Shown here piece by piece: positions 34,805-43,847 of a stretch of 53,579 nt of DNA. Both the position numbers and the translations under genes were made by a program. Numbering within the stretch: position 1 is the stretch's first letter; every line of letters begins with the position of its first letter. Source of the DNA: Pirellulales bacterium (GTDB taxonomy: Bacteria; Planctomycetota; Planctomycetia; Pirellulales; Thermoguttaceae); the NCBI GenBank assembly GCA_020846145.1, contig JADLEL010000013.1:1-53579 (forward strand). Reading direction: 5' to 3'. The notes below the pieces were generated by a model that was not told the origin of the DNA, did no database searches, and saw nothing but the letters and a program-made list of their open reading frames with translations.

Positions 34805-36262
34805 TTACTCTTGCTTCTTCGCGCCGCTCTGCTTGGCGTCGCGGAGTTCTTGAGCTAACTGCTCGACGACTTTCTCATCGAGGCATTGCTCGACGAGTTT
34901 TCGGGTATCGGCGAAGAGCTTGTCGATTTGCGCCTGCACGACCGCGTCCTTCGTATCGAGCTTTTTCCGCTCCTCGGCGAGTTTCAGCAAAAAAGTCCGA
35001 CCGTCGGCCAGACGGTCGAGTTCCTCGCACAGGGCTTTCGCCCGATCCAGTTCGCCGGCGTCGATCTTCATTAGCGCTCCCTTGCGGAGCAGTTCCCGCT
35101 GCGCGAACAGATCGACCAATTCCTCCTGAAGTCCGATCACGAATCCTTCGGCCTGGAGCCGGTAATCGCCATTGCGAATCTCGGCCGTTACGATCGGTTC
35201 CAAGCCCGGAACGAGGGGAAAGCGAGCCAGCAACTCCCCGCCATATTTCACCAGAAAGAAACGCAGCGTCTTTTCCGTGGGCCGGATAACCACTCGTCCC
35301 TGCCAATCGGATCGCCCCAGAAATGCGGCGTCGTTCGCTTCCTTGTCGATTTCCAGAACTTCGTAGCCGGGCAGCGGCACTTTCGGCTCGGTGCGCGATT
35401 GCAGCGCCAGCACGCTCGCCGCCTTCGGCGGATGAATCGCCAGGGCCAATTGCTCCATGCGCGCGCGGCGCTTGGCGTTCAGCGGCACGCTCAGACCGCT
35501 CTCGATGCGGCAATCCAACCGCTCGGGCGCGGCCTTATCGACCACCAGAAACGTCCACGCCTGGGGCGTAACGCGGCGCGGCGTGCCGTCGTAATTGTTC
35601 AAGCGGATGTAGGGGCGGAAAATCATGCCCGACTGAATGACCTTAAGCGCCGGATCGCGGGAGGGCAAGCCGGCCGCCTTCAAATGGAGAATCGTCGTGC
35701 GCTTCTCGATATCGACGCTCTCGATATTGGCCAGCGGCGAGAACGCGGCCAGAAGCGCGTCGAGCGCGGCATCGCGCAGCTTGCCGAGATGCCATGCCGC
35801 GCGGACGGCCGGCGGGCCGATCTGCTGCGTGCGCACGTCGAATTCGCGCACGGCCGCCGAAAGCGCGCCGTTTTCCGTTTTCACCGCCAGGAACATGATT
35901 TTATCGTTGTTTTCGGCGATTTGCGCCGCCTGCACCACGGTGATGTCGTCCCAGGAATGCAGCATCGCCCGGCGAAGTTCCTTCGGGGCGGGAGCGACGG
36001 CGGCATCCCACGGCGCGCCGACGACCCCGTCGATCCGCGCGAGTAGATCGACGCAAAAATTCTTTTGCACCGCCGGCGGCAGTGCCGGATTATTCTCGAA
36101 GGCCGCGAAAATCCGCACCCGATAGGGCGTTACCTGCCAGAGTTCCAGCCCGGCGGCAGAGGCAAAAGAAGTAATCGGCAATATCAATGCGAGAATAGCG
36201 AGAAGTGCGCTCGATTTGAGGGCAATTGCATGAGATTTTAGATTGCAAATTGGCAATTGCAA
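34805..36262 (-). CDS. Secreted hypothetical protein with C-terminal coiled coil
   Basis: About 485 residues, last gene of the ExbB/ExbD cluster; family not recognised. A hydrophobic signal peptide (SALLAILALILPITSFASAAG) leads into a mixed alpha/beta region (LELWQVTPYRVRIFAAFENN) and ends in a charged helical stretch (KALCEELDRLADGRTFLLKL, KKLDTKDAVVQAQIDKLFAD) likely to form a coiled coil. The start is uncertain: no ATG lies in frame near the signal peptide. TTG 36262 is the best candidate, and it falls inside a TTGCAAA heptamer array, as if repeats overwrote the original start. The open frame continues upstream to 38263, but that part is the out-of-frame shadow of the previous gene. Confidence 0.72.
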   Translation of the reverse strand: MQLPICNLKSHAIALKSSALLAILALILPITSFASAAGLELWQVTPYRVRIFAAFENNPALPPAVQKNFCVDLLARIDGVVGAPWDAAVAPAPKELRRAMLHSWDDITVVQAAQIAENNDKIMFLAVKTENGALSAAVREFDVRTQQIGPPAVRAAWHLGKLRDAALDALLAAFSPLANIESVDIEKRTTILHLKAAGLPSRDPALKVIQSGMIFRPYIRLNNYDGTPRRVTPQAWTFLVVDKAAPERLDCRIESGLSVPLNAKRRARMEQLALAIHPPKAASVLALQSRTEPKVPLPGYEVLEIDKEANDAAFLGRSDWQGRVVIRPTEKTLRFFLVKYGGELLARFPLVPGLEPIVTAEIRNGDYRLQAEGFVIGLQEELVDLFAQRELLRKGALMKIDAGELDRAKALCEELDRLADGRTFLLKLAEERKKLDTKDAVVQAQIDKLFADTRKLVEQCLDEKVVEQLAQELRDAKQSGAKKQE

Positions 36263-36430
36263 ATTGCAAATTGCAAATTGAACGAAGAGGATTTTCCTGG
36301 CATTCAGGAGCCAATGAAAGAGGACAAGGCGAAACGAGCTTCGATCGGAGTTTATCGGGGGGCATCGCTCTCCGCCCGCGTGGACGCGGGGGCTAAACGT
36401 TCCCCTCTCCCCACTCCCCACTCCCCTCTC
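36243..36430. repeat. Heptamer arrays inside the ExbB/ExbD cluster
   Basis: TTGCAAA, TTGGCAA, TTGCAAA three times (36243-36277), overlapping the probable start of the downstream gene, and CCCTCTC, CCCACTC, CCCACTC, CCCTCTC (36403-36430). They lie in the 233-bp spacer between the peptide-binding-like gene and the last gene. Confidence 0.85.
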
Positions 36431-36495
36431 CCCTGCGCGCATATTTCGAGCGGTTGCGGAAACTATTTGACGTACGCCGTGAGGACAAAAAACCA

Positions 36496-39102
36496 TCATT
36501 CGCCGTCCGGGTAGTTGAACGCGGGTTGCCACTGTTCGATGTTCTGATAAATCGTAACCGGTTTTTCGCCGATGCCGCGGTTGCCCTTGCGATAGGCGTA
36601 AAAATCGACCAACTGCCAAAGCGGCACGACGGTTACGTCGTCGAAAACGATGCGGTGCAGCCGGCGAAGCTGCGCGCGAATCGCCCCCCAATCGGAAGCG
36701 CGTTCGAGCTGCTTGACGGCCAGCGCGACGTAGGGACTGCCGCCGCCGGCCAGTCCGCTCGCGCCGAGGAGCCGCGCGGCGTCGGTCGCCGGTTCGCCCA
36801 TCGCCAGTTCGGCGTAGAGCAGATCCACGTCGTCGGGCACGCGGTCGGGAATCGGGCCGGCGAGCGGTTTGAGGTCCACTTCGATATGCACCTGATTCAG
36901 TTGATGCTTGATCGAAGCGCACGCCGCATTCGCAATTTCCTCGTTGGGATGCGCCAAAACGAGCCGCGGCAACTTTTTCGCCTCGCGGCCCTGGGCCTTC
37001 TCCGCCTCCTTGAATGCCTTCAAGCTCAATCCCGCCAGGGCCGCCGCCATCCGCGGATCGCAGGGCCGAGGCTCGATCCGCTCGTCGTAGGCGTAGTTCA
37101 GCGGATCGTCGCTGGAAAGCCCCGCCGGGAACGGCCCGCTGACAACGCGGCAGCCTTCCAGCGGCTCCTTGCCGACTATCTGCGCCAAGATCGCTTCGCG
37201 ATGCAAACCGTAAGCCAGCGCCCTGCGGAAGGCGCGGTTCGCGGTCGGCTGCCGGCGGAAGTTCGGCACCAGGCAATGCACCAGGGGAACGCCGTATTTG
37301 CCGACCGTTATTTTCGGATCGTTCTTCAGCGCCGGCAAGTTCCAAGGCGCGACGCGGTCGAGAACCTGGATCTCTCCGCGCTTCAAGGCGCGAATCGCGT
37401 TCGCGCCGAACGGGTAATGGCGCACGATCGCTTCCTTGGGTTGCGCCGGCCGCGCCGCGAAATAGCGAGGATTGGCGCGAAAAATCGTCTCCGTATAAAT
37501 GTTCGCGGTCGGCGGAATGGCCGATTGCGCCGCCCCGGTTTTGGGAAGTGCGTTGGCTTGAAGTTCGTTCGGCGCTCCGGCGGCTCCGCCCTCGCCGAGC
37601 GGTTGCAGGGGGAAGAACGGACCGTTCGGCGGCACGGGACCGTTCGGCGCCGGCGATTCCCCATAAGGCGCGAGCAGGATTTGCAGCAGCGCTTCGGGGC
37701 GAACGTGCGGACGGCGGAGTTCCACCTCTAGGTCGGCGACGCCCTTCAAAACCGTGCCTGCGAGCAATTCGGCCCAATCTTCGGAAAAGGCGGGATCGGC
37801 GGGATCGGCCATGGCCCAAAGCCGGCGGGAGACATCGTAGGAAGTCAGCTCCGCCGCTCCGTTGGCCCAGCGGATCTCCGGTTTGATTTGGATCAGCAGC
37901 CGTCGGCCCAACGATTCCGCGTCGAGCGTGCATTTGCCCACCGGACAGAGATATCGTCCCCCTTCCATGCCCGGCCCGAGATATTCGGTCAGCGTGCGGT
38001 AGCAGAGCCGCCGATCTCGGCGGAGGGACCAATCGGCGAGCGCGTTTCCGCCGCCGGCTTGCGGAGCCGACATTACGCCCACCGCGATTTGCGGGTATTT
38101 TTGGTGAATCTCCCGGGCGAGTTCCTTCCCGCCGGGCAAGGCGGGCCAGACGGCGGCGAGCAATCGGCATTGCTCGGAAGCCTTGCTCCAATCGCCCTTT
38201 TGCGCCGCCGATCGCGCTTCGCGCAGATAGGCATCGGCCCGTTCGCGGATGCGCTCGCTCCACGCCGCCGCCACCGGATGTCCGGGAAAGGCCGCGGCCA
38301 GATCCCGGACCAAAATCCGGGCGGCGGCGAACCGGTTTTGAGCGGCGTATTGCTCGACCAGCTTATCCGTGGCCAATCCCAATGCTTTGTCCAAATCCTG
38401 CCGCTTGGGATTGGCGGAGAATATCTGCCGCAGCAGCGCCAAGGCCTCGTCGTATTTTTGATTGCGATGGGAAAGCTTGGCTTCTTCGTAAAGATAGTTT
38501 TCGTAACCAACGCTCAAACCCGCGGTATTCGGATTTCTATCGAACAGATATTTGAAGTAATCGTAGGCTTCGTCGAGCTTTTCGGCGGCGACCAACTCAT
38601 TGGCCTTCGCCAATACTCGATCCTCGAAGAGGATGATCTTTTCGATGTGCCGCCATTCGACGGGGCCGCTTTTATCGGGTTCGTCGAGAAGTCGAATTTC
38701 AATCTTGTCGGTCGGATTGGGCGAATCGGGAATCTTGCGGTTGGGAAACTTGAGCGGTTCGACCCGCACTTCGGCATGGTTGTTCGTGGCATCGAATAGG
38801 ATGGTGTCGTAAGGGTCCTGCTCCCAAAGCGGAGGTTCCGCCCCATTCGCCGGACGCAATGCGAACGACAGTAATATCGCCGTCAGCAACCATGCAAAGC
38901 CGCGACCGGCGGTCGCGGTTCGTAAAAATGCAAAGCCGCGACCAGCGGTCGCGGTGCGCGACTCGTTGGGGTGGCAGTTGCACTGCCACCCCTTATCTGC
39001 GCGGTTAACGAGGGGCGGCAGTGCAACTGCCGCCCCAACCGGCACGGGCACGGAAAAATACTTTATGCCGCGGCCGTTAAGCGGTTTGGGGGAATCGGTC
39101 AT
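36496..39102 (-). CDS. TPR plus peptide-binding (SBP_bac_5-like) exported protein with repeat-derived N-terminus
   Basis: 868 residues. ATG 39102 overlaps the TGA of the upstream gene (TGATG), a classic coupled start. A signal peptide appears only from about residue 70 (AWLLTAILLSFALRPANGAE). Residues 10-69 are encoded by a 75-bp palindromic element and two 36-bp repeats (RTATAGRGFA twice). The body has helical TPR-like repeats (EKLDEAYDYFKYLFDRNPNT, QKYDEALALLRQIFSANPKR), then a domain like the periplasmic oligopeptide-binding proteins (NRAFRRALAYGLHREAILAQ, VVSGPFPAGLSSDDPLNYAY, VDLLYAELAMGEPATDAARL). No ABC permease is adjacent. How the signal is used behind 70 extra residues is unclear; an internal start such as a TTG near the signal is possible. 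Confidence 0.8.
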   Translation of the reverse strand: MTDSPKPLNGRGIKYFSVPVPVGAAVALPPLVNRADKGWQCNCHPNESRTATAGRGFAFLRTATAGRGFAWLLTAILLSFALRPANGAEPPLWEQDPYDTILFDATNNHAEVRVEPLKFPNRKIPDSPNPTDKIEIRLLDEPDKSGPVEWRHIEKIILFEDRVLAKANELVAAEKLDEAYDYFKYLFDRNPNTAGLSVGYENYLYEEAKLSHRNQKYDEALALLRQIFSANPKRQDLDKALGLATDKLVEQYAAQNRFAAARILVRDLAAAFPGHPVAAAWSERIRERADAYLREARSAAQKGDWSKASEQCRLLAAVWPALPGGKELAREIHQKYPQIAVGVMSAPQAGGGNALADWSLRRDRRLCYRTLTEYLGPGMEGGRYLCPVGKCTLDAESLGRRLLIQIKPEIRWANGAAELTSYDVSRRLWAMADPADPAFSEDWAELLAGTVLKGVADLEVELRRPHVRPEALLQILLAPYGESPAPNGPVPPNGPFFPLQPLGEGGAAGAPNELQANALPKTGAAQSAIPPTANIYTETIFRANPRYFAARPAQPKEAIVRHYPFGANAIRALKRGEIQVLDRVAPWNLPALKNDPKITVGKYGVPLVHCLVPNFRRQPTANRAFRRALAYGLHREAILAQIVGKEPLEGCRVVSGPFPAGLSSDDPLNYAYDERIEPRPCDPRMAAALAGLSLKAFKEAEKAQGREAKKLPRLVLAHPNEEIANAACASIKHQLNQVHIEVDLKPLAGPIPDRVPDDVDLLYAELAMGEPATDAARLLGASGLAGGGSPYVALAVKQLERASDWGAIRAQLRRLHRIVFDDVTVVPLWQLVDFYAYRKGNRGIGEKPVTIYQNIEQWQPAFNYPDGE
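38892..39039. repeat. Palindromic element and 36-bp tandem repeat read in frame inside a gene
   Basis: Two 36-bp units beginning ATGCAAAGCCGCGACC (38892-38927 and from 38928) contain CCGCGACC/GGTCGCGG hairpins. Next to them is a 75-bp inverted repeat (38965-39039) with ends GTTGGGG and CCCCAAC and inner hairpins GGGGTGGCAG/CTGCCACCCC and GGGGCGGCAG/CTGCCGCCCC, related to the 118-bp elements. The cluster lies between a coupled start codon and a signal peptide and keeps the frame open. Confidence 0.88.
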
Positions 39103-42100
39103 CACGGTTGCTTCACCTCGTAGATGCTTCCATCCGTTCCCACGACGAGCGCTCGATCGCCCGCCAACGCGGGACCGGTGGCCAACGCGCGGCCGGTTTC
39201 CACTTTGCCTTGCTCCTTGCCGGTTTTGGCATCCACGCGCCAGAGAACGCCGCTTGCCGAAGCGAGAAGATAGCCGTCGGCCGTGGCCAGCGGTCTGCCC
39301 GCCAGGGGACCGTAAGCCAAGGCGGCTTGCCAGAGTTTCTCCCCCTTCGCGTCGAAGCAGGCGAGTTGCTCATCGTCGGTCGCCAGCAGGACGCAATTTT
39401 CTATCGCCGCCGGCCCCCAAACGCACCGGCCCGTCAGCTTGTGCTCGTTCAGACGCTTCAATTTCGGCAATTCGAAGATTCCCAGCGAATGTCCTTCGCC
39501 CGCGAGGAAAACTGCGTTGCCGACGACCGCTGCGGGCGATTCCCGATCGGAGGCGATCTCGGCGCGATCCAAAGCGGCAAGATGCGGTTTCGGGGAATCG
39601 ACCAGTCCGATGCGGTAGAGCGTACTCTTGCCGTCGGCGATAACGAACTCCTGCTTGCCGCAGACGGCGGGCATTTGCCATGCCAGCTTCAAGCCGCTTT
39701 GCAAGGGGGCTTGAAACGGCGCGGCCAGCGGCTTACCGCTCTGCGGATCGAGCAAAAAGACCGCGCCGCCTTCGGTGGGAACGAGCAATCCTCCGGCCAG
39801 TTGGAGGGGCGAACAGGCCGATTTCTCGCTCAACGCCAGCCAGCGGTAGCGCAATTGGCTCTCGCCGGGATCGAAGACGTTGATTTGCGACGCTCCCCGC
39901 GCGGCGGAAAGCGCGATCGCGCCCCGATCCAGTTTCGCCAGCGCGCCGATCGGCTGCTGCAAACGCGCCGGATCGATGGATACCACCGGAGCGTCCAACA
40001 TGCTATCGCCTTGAAGTTTTTCCGCTTCGAACTCGAAAAGACCGCCCAATTTCGTGACCAGCGCGAGTTTTTTATTCGGCCGGCTTTCGATCAACTCGCC
40101 GGCGGGAGGCACGGCGAGGATGGTTTCCCAGGAGCGCGTCGGCTCTTCGACGCCCACCGCCGTGACAAACACGCCCGGCAGCCTCGGCTTGCGGTGGACG
40201 GAAATCACGGCGGAGCCGGCGGCGACGGGCGGTTGGATGAAGGCGCAGCCTTCGTTGTCGATCCATTTCGGCACCAGCCGGCCCTTCGAGCCGACGACGT
40301 CGTACTTGGTGAGCCGGATGTCGGCGATCCAAAATTGCCCGCCTTGCAGGAGCGCGTAGCGGGCGACGTTCTCGCCGCCTTCGATGGCGGTTTCCGCCAC
40401 GTCGCGGAGTTGCGTTCCCTTTTCGCCGGGCGTGAGATCGAACACCCGCACCATGCCGCGATCGGTCGCCACCAGCACGCGGTTGCCATCGACGGCGGGG
40501 GTGATGTCGATGCGACCCTTGAGCGGAATTTGTTGAACTTGCTTGAGGGCGATCCCCGGCTTGTCCGCGCCGCCGCGTTCGACGGCGAAGAGCCGCAGCG
40601 AAGCGTCTTGCGCGCCGTCGTTGACGCCGATCACCAGATAGCCGCTCACGACCGCCGGGGCCGAGGAAATGCTTCCCGCTTCGTGTCCCAGCAAATACAC
40701 CTGCTTGCAGGAAAAGTCGTCCAGCCCCAAGACATAGAGATTGGAATGCTCGGCGATTTGATAGATCAGTTTTTTCGCCGGATCGACGGCCGGCGCGACC
40801 TGCAGCGCTTGCGGCAATTGCGCATAGCCCGACGAATCGCCCGTTTCGGCGTCGAGCGCGATCAGCTTCCCGCTCGGCGCGGCGAGGAGAATCCGGTTTT
40901 CGGCGAGGACCGGCTGCGGCACGAACGGTTCGCCCGCGGAAAAGCGCCATACCAGGCGGCCCGACGCGGCCTCGAGGCGTAAGACTTCATTCCGCGCCGA
41001 ATCGACCGCCAGCACGTCCGCGCCGGATTCGGCATTGACGGGCTTCGGTGGGGGGGCGATGGTCCGCAGGCTTTGCGGATAGCCCGTGAATCGACGCCAG
41101 AGCACCTTGCCCGCCGCGGCGTCGATCCCGTACGCCGCGCCCTCGGCGGCGACGCAGACGACGCGGCCTTGCAGGTCTTCCAGAACGGTTTTCGCGTTCC
41201 GCTGGGCGAGCGCGGCCGTGGCCATAATCGGCGTGGGCAATTCGTCTTTGACGGCCGTTTTCGTTTCCGAAACGGACTTCACCGCCGCGTGCAAGGATTT
41301 CGAAATCGCCAGCATCGCCGCCGCGAGTTTCGCGTTATCGAGCAGATCGGGATAGGTTTTCAGCAGCTTGCGCCGCGTCGCGTAGGCCGCGTCCGTCTTT
41401 TGCTCCTCGATCGCCGCTTGAATCTCGGCAATCCGCTTCTCCAATTCCTTGTCGCGGGCGATCTGCCGCTCGGTCAATCCGAGCGAGGCTTCGATATCGG
41501 CCAACTTGGTCTTCGTCAACTGCAAGAGCGACTGGGGAACGTATCTGTCGATCAGTTCCAGCGCCTCGCGGGTCTTGGCGACCAGTTCGGGCGAGGATTT
41601 CTCCTTCGCCCTGGCGGCCAGGCCTTCGGCGATTTTCGGCAGCATCGCCGCGATATCGCCGTGCGCTTCGTTGAAGTTGGGTTCCTGGTAGATTCGTTCC
41701 AACACGGCGGTTGCGGTTTTCAGGCACTCCACCCAGTCTTCGCCCTGTTCGACCTGCCGCATTTCCGCCAATCCGATCAACACGCGGGCGGAACTGGCCT
41801 CGGGACGGTTCGGAAACGCCTTGGCGAATTCCTCGAAGGATTTGATGGCCTGCTCGTAGGAGGCGGCCTTATAGTAATTTTGAGCCTGCTGGTATTTATC
41901 CTCGAGGCCCTTGCGGTAGAGATACCACGTCAAGAGGACGCCGGCGAAAATCAAGAGCAGCAATCCGCCCCCGCCCACCAGCATGAAGACCGATCCCCAG
42001 TCTTCTTTTTTCGCGGGCTTCTTACCCCGCTTGAGGAAACCGAAAAGGCCTTTTTTCGCGCCCGTCGCCAAAATGCCGCCGTCGGCAGCGGCCATTTCCA

Positions 42101-42659
42101 TCGCCGAGCCGGAAAAGATGCCCTCGAAGGCAGCTTTGCCGGGAGAGGCGAGCGATTCCGCGTCCGGTTCGAGCGAAGTGAGTTCGTCCTCCAACAGGGA
42201 AGGCGAGTCGTCGGCCGCGACGAATTCGACCGGCTTTGCCGTGGGAATTTGCGCGGGAGACGGTTCGCGGCCGGGGGACGCCGGAGTTCGCGCGGCCGAT
42301 TTTTTCTTGGGCGGCGGCTCCGCCGGCTTTTCGGAAGGGACCAGGCCAAGCTCCTCCTCATCCTCAGCCGGTTCGATGATGGGGATCGCTTGCATCACCG
42401 CGGGAGAGGGCGAAAACGCCGGAGTTTTGGCCGGGCGCTCCTTGGGGGGCGTCGCCATCTCGCCGTCTTCCTCAACGCCCAAGAGCCGCTTGGCCAATAC
42501 CGGGGTCAAATACCCCTTGTCGATCAGCGCCTTCGCCACATTCGAGGCCTTCGGCGGATTTTTCGCCTGCGCGACTTGCAGGCGCAGCTTGGCCAGCACG
42601 CCCGGCGGGAGCAGGTCTTTCTCTTCCAATATACTCAAAAATCGTTCGGCGGATAACAT
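39102..42659 (-). CDS. Membrane-anchored TPR and PQQ-type beta-propeller protein
   Basis: 1185 residues. An N-terminal cytoplasmic helical domain (LSILEEKDLLPPGVLAKLRL, ALIDKGYLTPVLAKRLLG) of the kind that opens planctomycete kinases is followed by a Pro/Glu-rich linker, one membrane helix (about 227-247, FMLVGGGGLLLLIFAGVLLT), TPR-like repeats (AQNYYKAASYEQAIKSFEEF) and coiled coil. From about residue 500, PQQ_2 blades begin (GIDAAAGKVLWRRF, RLEAASGRLVWRF, ALDAETGDSSG) and continue to the end (VDAKTGKEQGKV). The large domain is outside the inner membrane. It starts 9 bp after the linker-protein gene and is coupled by TGATG to the next gene, so the three are one unit. Likely a scaffold; ligand unknown. 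Confidence 0.87.
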   Translation of the reverse strand: MLSAERFLSILEEKDLLPPGVLAKLRLQVAQAKNPPKASNVAKALIDKGYLTPVLAKRLLGVEEDGEMATPPKERPAKTPAFSPSPAVMQAIPIIEPAEDEEELGLVPSEKPAEPPPKKKSAARTPASPGREPSPAQIPTAKPVEFVAADDSPSLLEDELTSLEPDAESLASPGKAAFEGIFSGSAMEMAAADGGILATGAKKGLFGFLKRGKKPAKKEDWGSVFMLVGGGGLLLLIFAGVLLTWYLYRKGLEDKYQQAQNYYKAASYEQAIKSFEEFAKAFPNRPEASSARVLIGLAEMRQVEQGEDWVECLKTATAVLERIYQEPNFNEAHGDIAAMLPKIAEGLAARAKEKSSPELVAKTREALELIDRYVPQSLLQLTKTKLADIEASLGLTERQIARDKELEKRIAEIQAAIEEQKTDAAYATRRKLLKTYPDLLDNAKLAAAMLAISKSLHAAVKSVSETKTAVKDELPTPIMATAALAQRNAKTVLEDLQGRVVCVAAEGAAYGIDAAAGKVLWRRFTGYPQSLRTIAPPPKPVNAESGADVLAVDSARNEVLRLEAASGRLVWRFSAGEPFVPQPVLAENRILLAAPSGKLIALDAETGDSSGYAQLPQALQVAPAVDPAKKLIYQIAEHSNLYVLGLDDFSCKQVYLLGHEAGSISSAPAVVSGYLVIGVNDGAQDASLRLFAVERGGADKPGIALKQVQQIPLKGRIDITPAVDGNRVLVATDRGMVRVFDLTPGEKGTQLRDVAETAIEGGENVARYALLQGGQFWIADIRLTKYDVVGSKGRLVPKWIDNEGCAFIQPPVAAGSAVISVHRKPRLPGVFVTAVGVEEPTRSWETILAVPPAGELIESRPNKKLALVTKLGGLFEFEAEKLQGDSMLDAPVVSIDPARLQQPIGALAKLDRGAIALSAARGASQINVFDPGESQLRYRWLALSEKSACSPLQLAGGLLVPTEGGAVFLLDPQSGKPLAAPFQAPLQSGLKLAWQMPAVCGKQEFVIADGKSTLYRIGLVDSPKPHLAALDRAEIASDRESPAAVVGNAVFLAGEGHSLGIFELPKLKRLNEHKLTGRCVWGPAAIENCVLLATDDEQLACFDAKGEKLWQAALAYGPLAGRPLATADGYLLASASGVLWRVDAKTGKEQGKVETGRALATGPALAGDRALVVGTDGSIYEVKQP

Positions 42660-42668
42660 GCGAGTGTG

Positions 42669-43562
42669 TTATTTCAACATTTGGTCGATGACGTAGAACT
42701 TGAAACCGGCTCCGGCGGAAAGGATGCCAAAACGGGTTCTTTTAATCTCCGAGATCGGTTTGCCATTCTTTTCCCTTTCCAACTTCAATAACTCCTGCTC
42801 CCACTTGGGCGGAATGAACATGAAGATCGTGCCGCTTTCGGTGCTCACCCGCGCGCGGCGGAAAAACTCCAGATCGGCATCTTTCAAGCCGCCCCCCTGC
42901 CAAACGAAATAATAGCGTTTATCCGTCGTGCCGGCGACCTCGCGGCGGGTAGGTATTCCGGCCGAAAACTTCGAAAGATAAATGACTTTGTTGCCTTCGA
43001 CGATCACTCCCAATTCGATTTCGAAGAAATCCAACTGCCGGGCGTAACTTTCGAGCGTTTGGCCCTTATCGAAGCGCAATTCCCAGCGTTGCGGCCGGCC
43101 CGGGCGGCCTTTTCCGTGCCCCAGGCCGCGGCCCGGCCCGGAGCCGCCGCCCGATCCGCCGCCGGTCCCGTAATCGCCCTTGGCCTTCGGCGGCTGCAAG
43201 GCGGGATCGTCCAGCATCGCCGCCTGTTCGACCACCGTTTCGGCCACGGCCGCGAGCGAATCCTGCACGTCGGTCATGGCGGTGTCGGTGATCGGAAGGG
43301 GTTCCGCACTCACGTCGGGCGATTCGAGCTGCGTGCCGCCGCTGGGCCGGCCGTCGCCGCCCCCCTCGCCGTCGCCCACTTCGGTCAAATCCACCTCCCG
43401 CGCGATATCGGTAACGCGAATCTGGTTGCTCAGCCAGACCATGAACAAGATGAACACCGCCGTGCCGATGAACAACAACAGCGCAAGCAGCCAACTCCAC
43501 GCGCGGTCGTAGCCCGATACGCGCAATCGCCGCGATGATAGTGTGGCTGGATAATCGGTCAT
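42669..43562 (-). CDS. TonB-like linker protein of the ExbB/ExbD cluster
   Basis: 297 residues from ATG 43562 (MTDYPATLSSRRLRVSGYD). A single membrane helix near the N-terminus (WSWLLALLLFIGTAVFILFM) is followed by a periplasmic stretch, a Gly-rich linker (YGTGGGSGGGSGPGRGLGHG) and a C-terminal globular domain (QRWELRFDKGQTLESYARQL, TTDKRYYFVWQGGGLKDADL, ESGTIFMFIPPKWEQELLKL). The N-terminal anchor, periplasmic linker and C-terminal domain are laid out as in TonB or TolA, and it sits next to exbB-exbD-exbD genes. I see no clear TonB_C homology, so calling it the energy transducer is inference from position and layout. Confidence 0.72.
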   Translation of the reverse strand: MTDYPATLSSRRLRVSGYDRAWSWLLALLLFIGTAVFILFMVWLSNQIRVTDIAREVDLTEVGDGEGGGDGRPSGGTQLESPDVSAEPLPITDTAMTDVQDSLAAVAETVVEQAAMLDDPALQPPKAKGDYGTGGGSGGGSGPGRGLGHGKGRPGRPQRWELRFDKGQTLESYARQLDFFEIELGVIVEGNKVIYLSKFSAGIPTRREVAGTTDKRYYFVWQGGGLKDADLEFFRRARVSTESGTIFMFIPPKWEQELLKLEREKNGKPISEIKRTRFGILSAGAGFKFYVIDQMLK

Positions 43563-43609
43563 GAACGGTGTGTCGTGATAATTGGTATTATAAGAATGGT
43601 CCGGAATCA

Positions 43610-43812
43610 AGTCCCGTAGGGACGGCAGTCATTAGCCAGGGGTGTAAGCCCCTGGACAAGGATAAAATGAAAGAAGAGCTTTTCAGCCCTGAAAGGGCGG
43701 CAGTCGTTTGGAATATCGCACTACTGCCACCCCTTCGGGGCTATGCATTTTTTCTCAATCTCCTTCCAGGGGCTAACGCCCCCTGGCTAACGACTATCGT
43801 CCCTTCGGGACT
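43610..43812. repeat. Large composite palindromic element, copy 2
   Basis: Left arm AGTCCCGTAGGGAC, GCAGTCATTAGCCAGGGG; right arm CCAGGGGCTAACGCCCCC, CGTCCCTTCGGGACT; inner AGCCCTGAAAGGGCGGCAGT and CTACTGCCACCCC. It has the same order of sub-palindromes as 1647-1895 but without the tandem 28-bp units. It fills most of the 285-bp spacer between the zinc-ribbon ExbD and linker-protein genes. Confidence 0.82.
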
Positions 43813-43847
43813 TAACATGCTATTTATCCCTCCTAATCTCAGTTTCC

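Noticed and set aside
36263-38263. Open frame joining the last gene of the ExbB cluster to a 1152-residue protein
   Set aside because: The upstream two thirds are the wrong frame of the peptide-binding-like gene, with Arg/Gly/Ser-rich composition; a signal peptide marks the real start near 36262.
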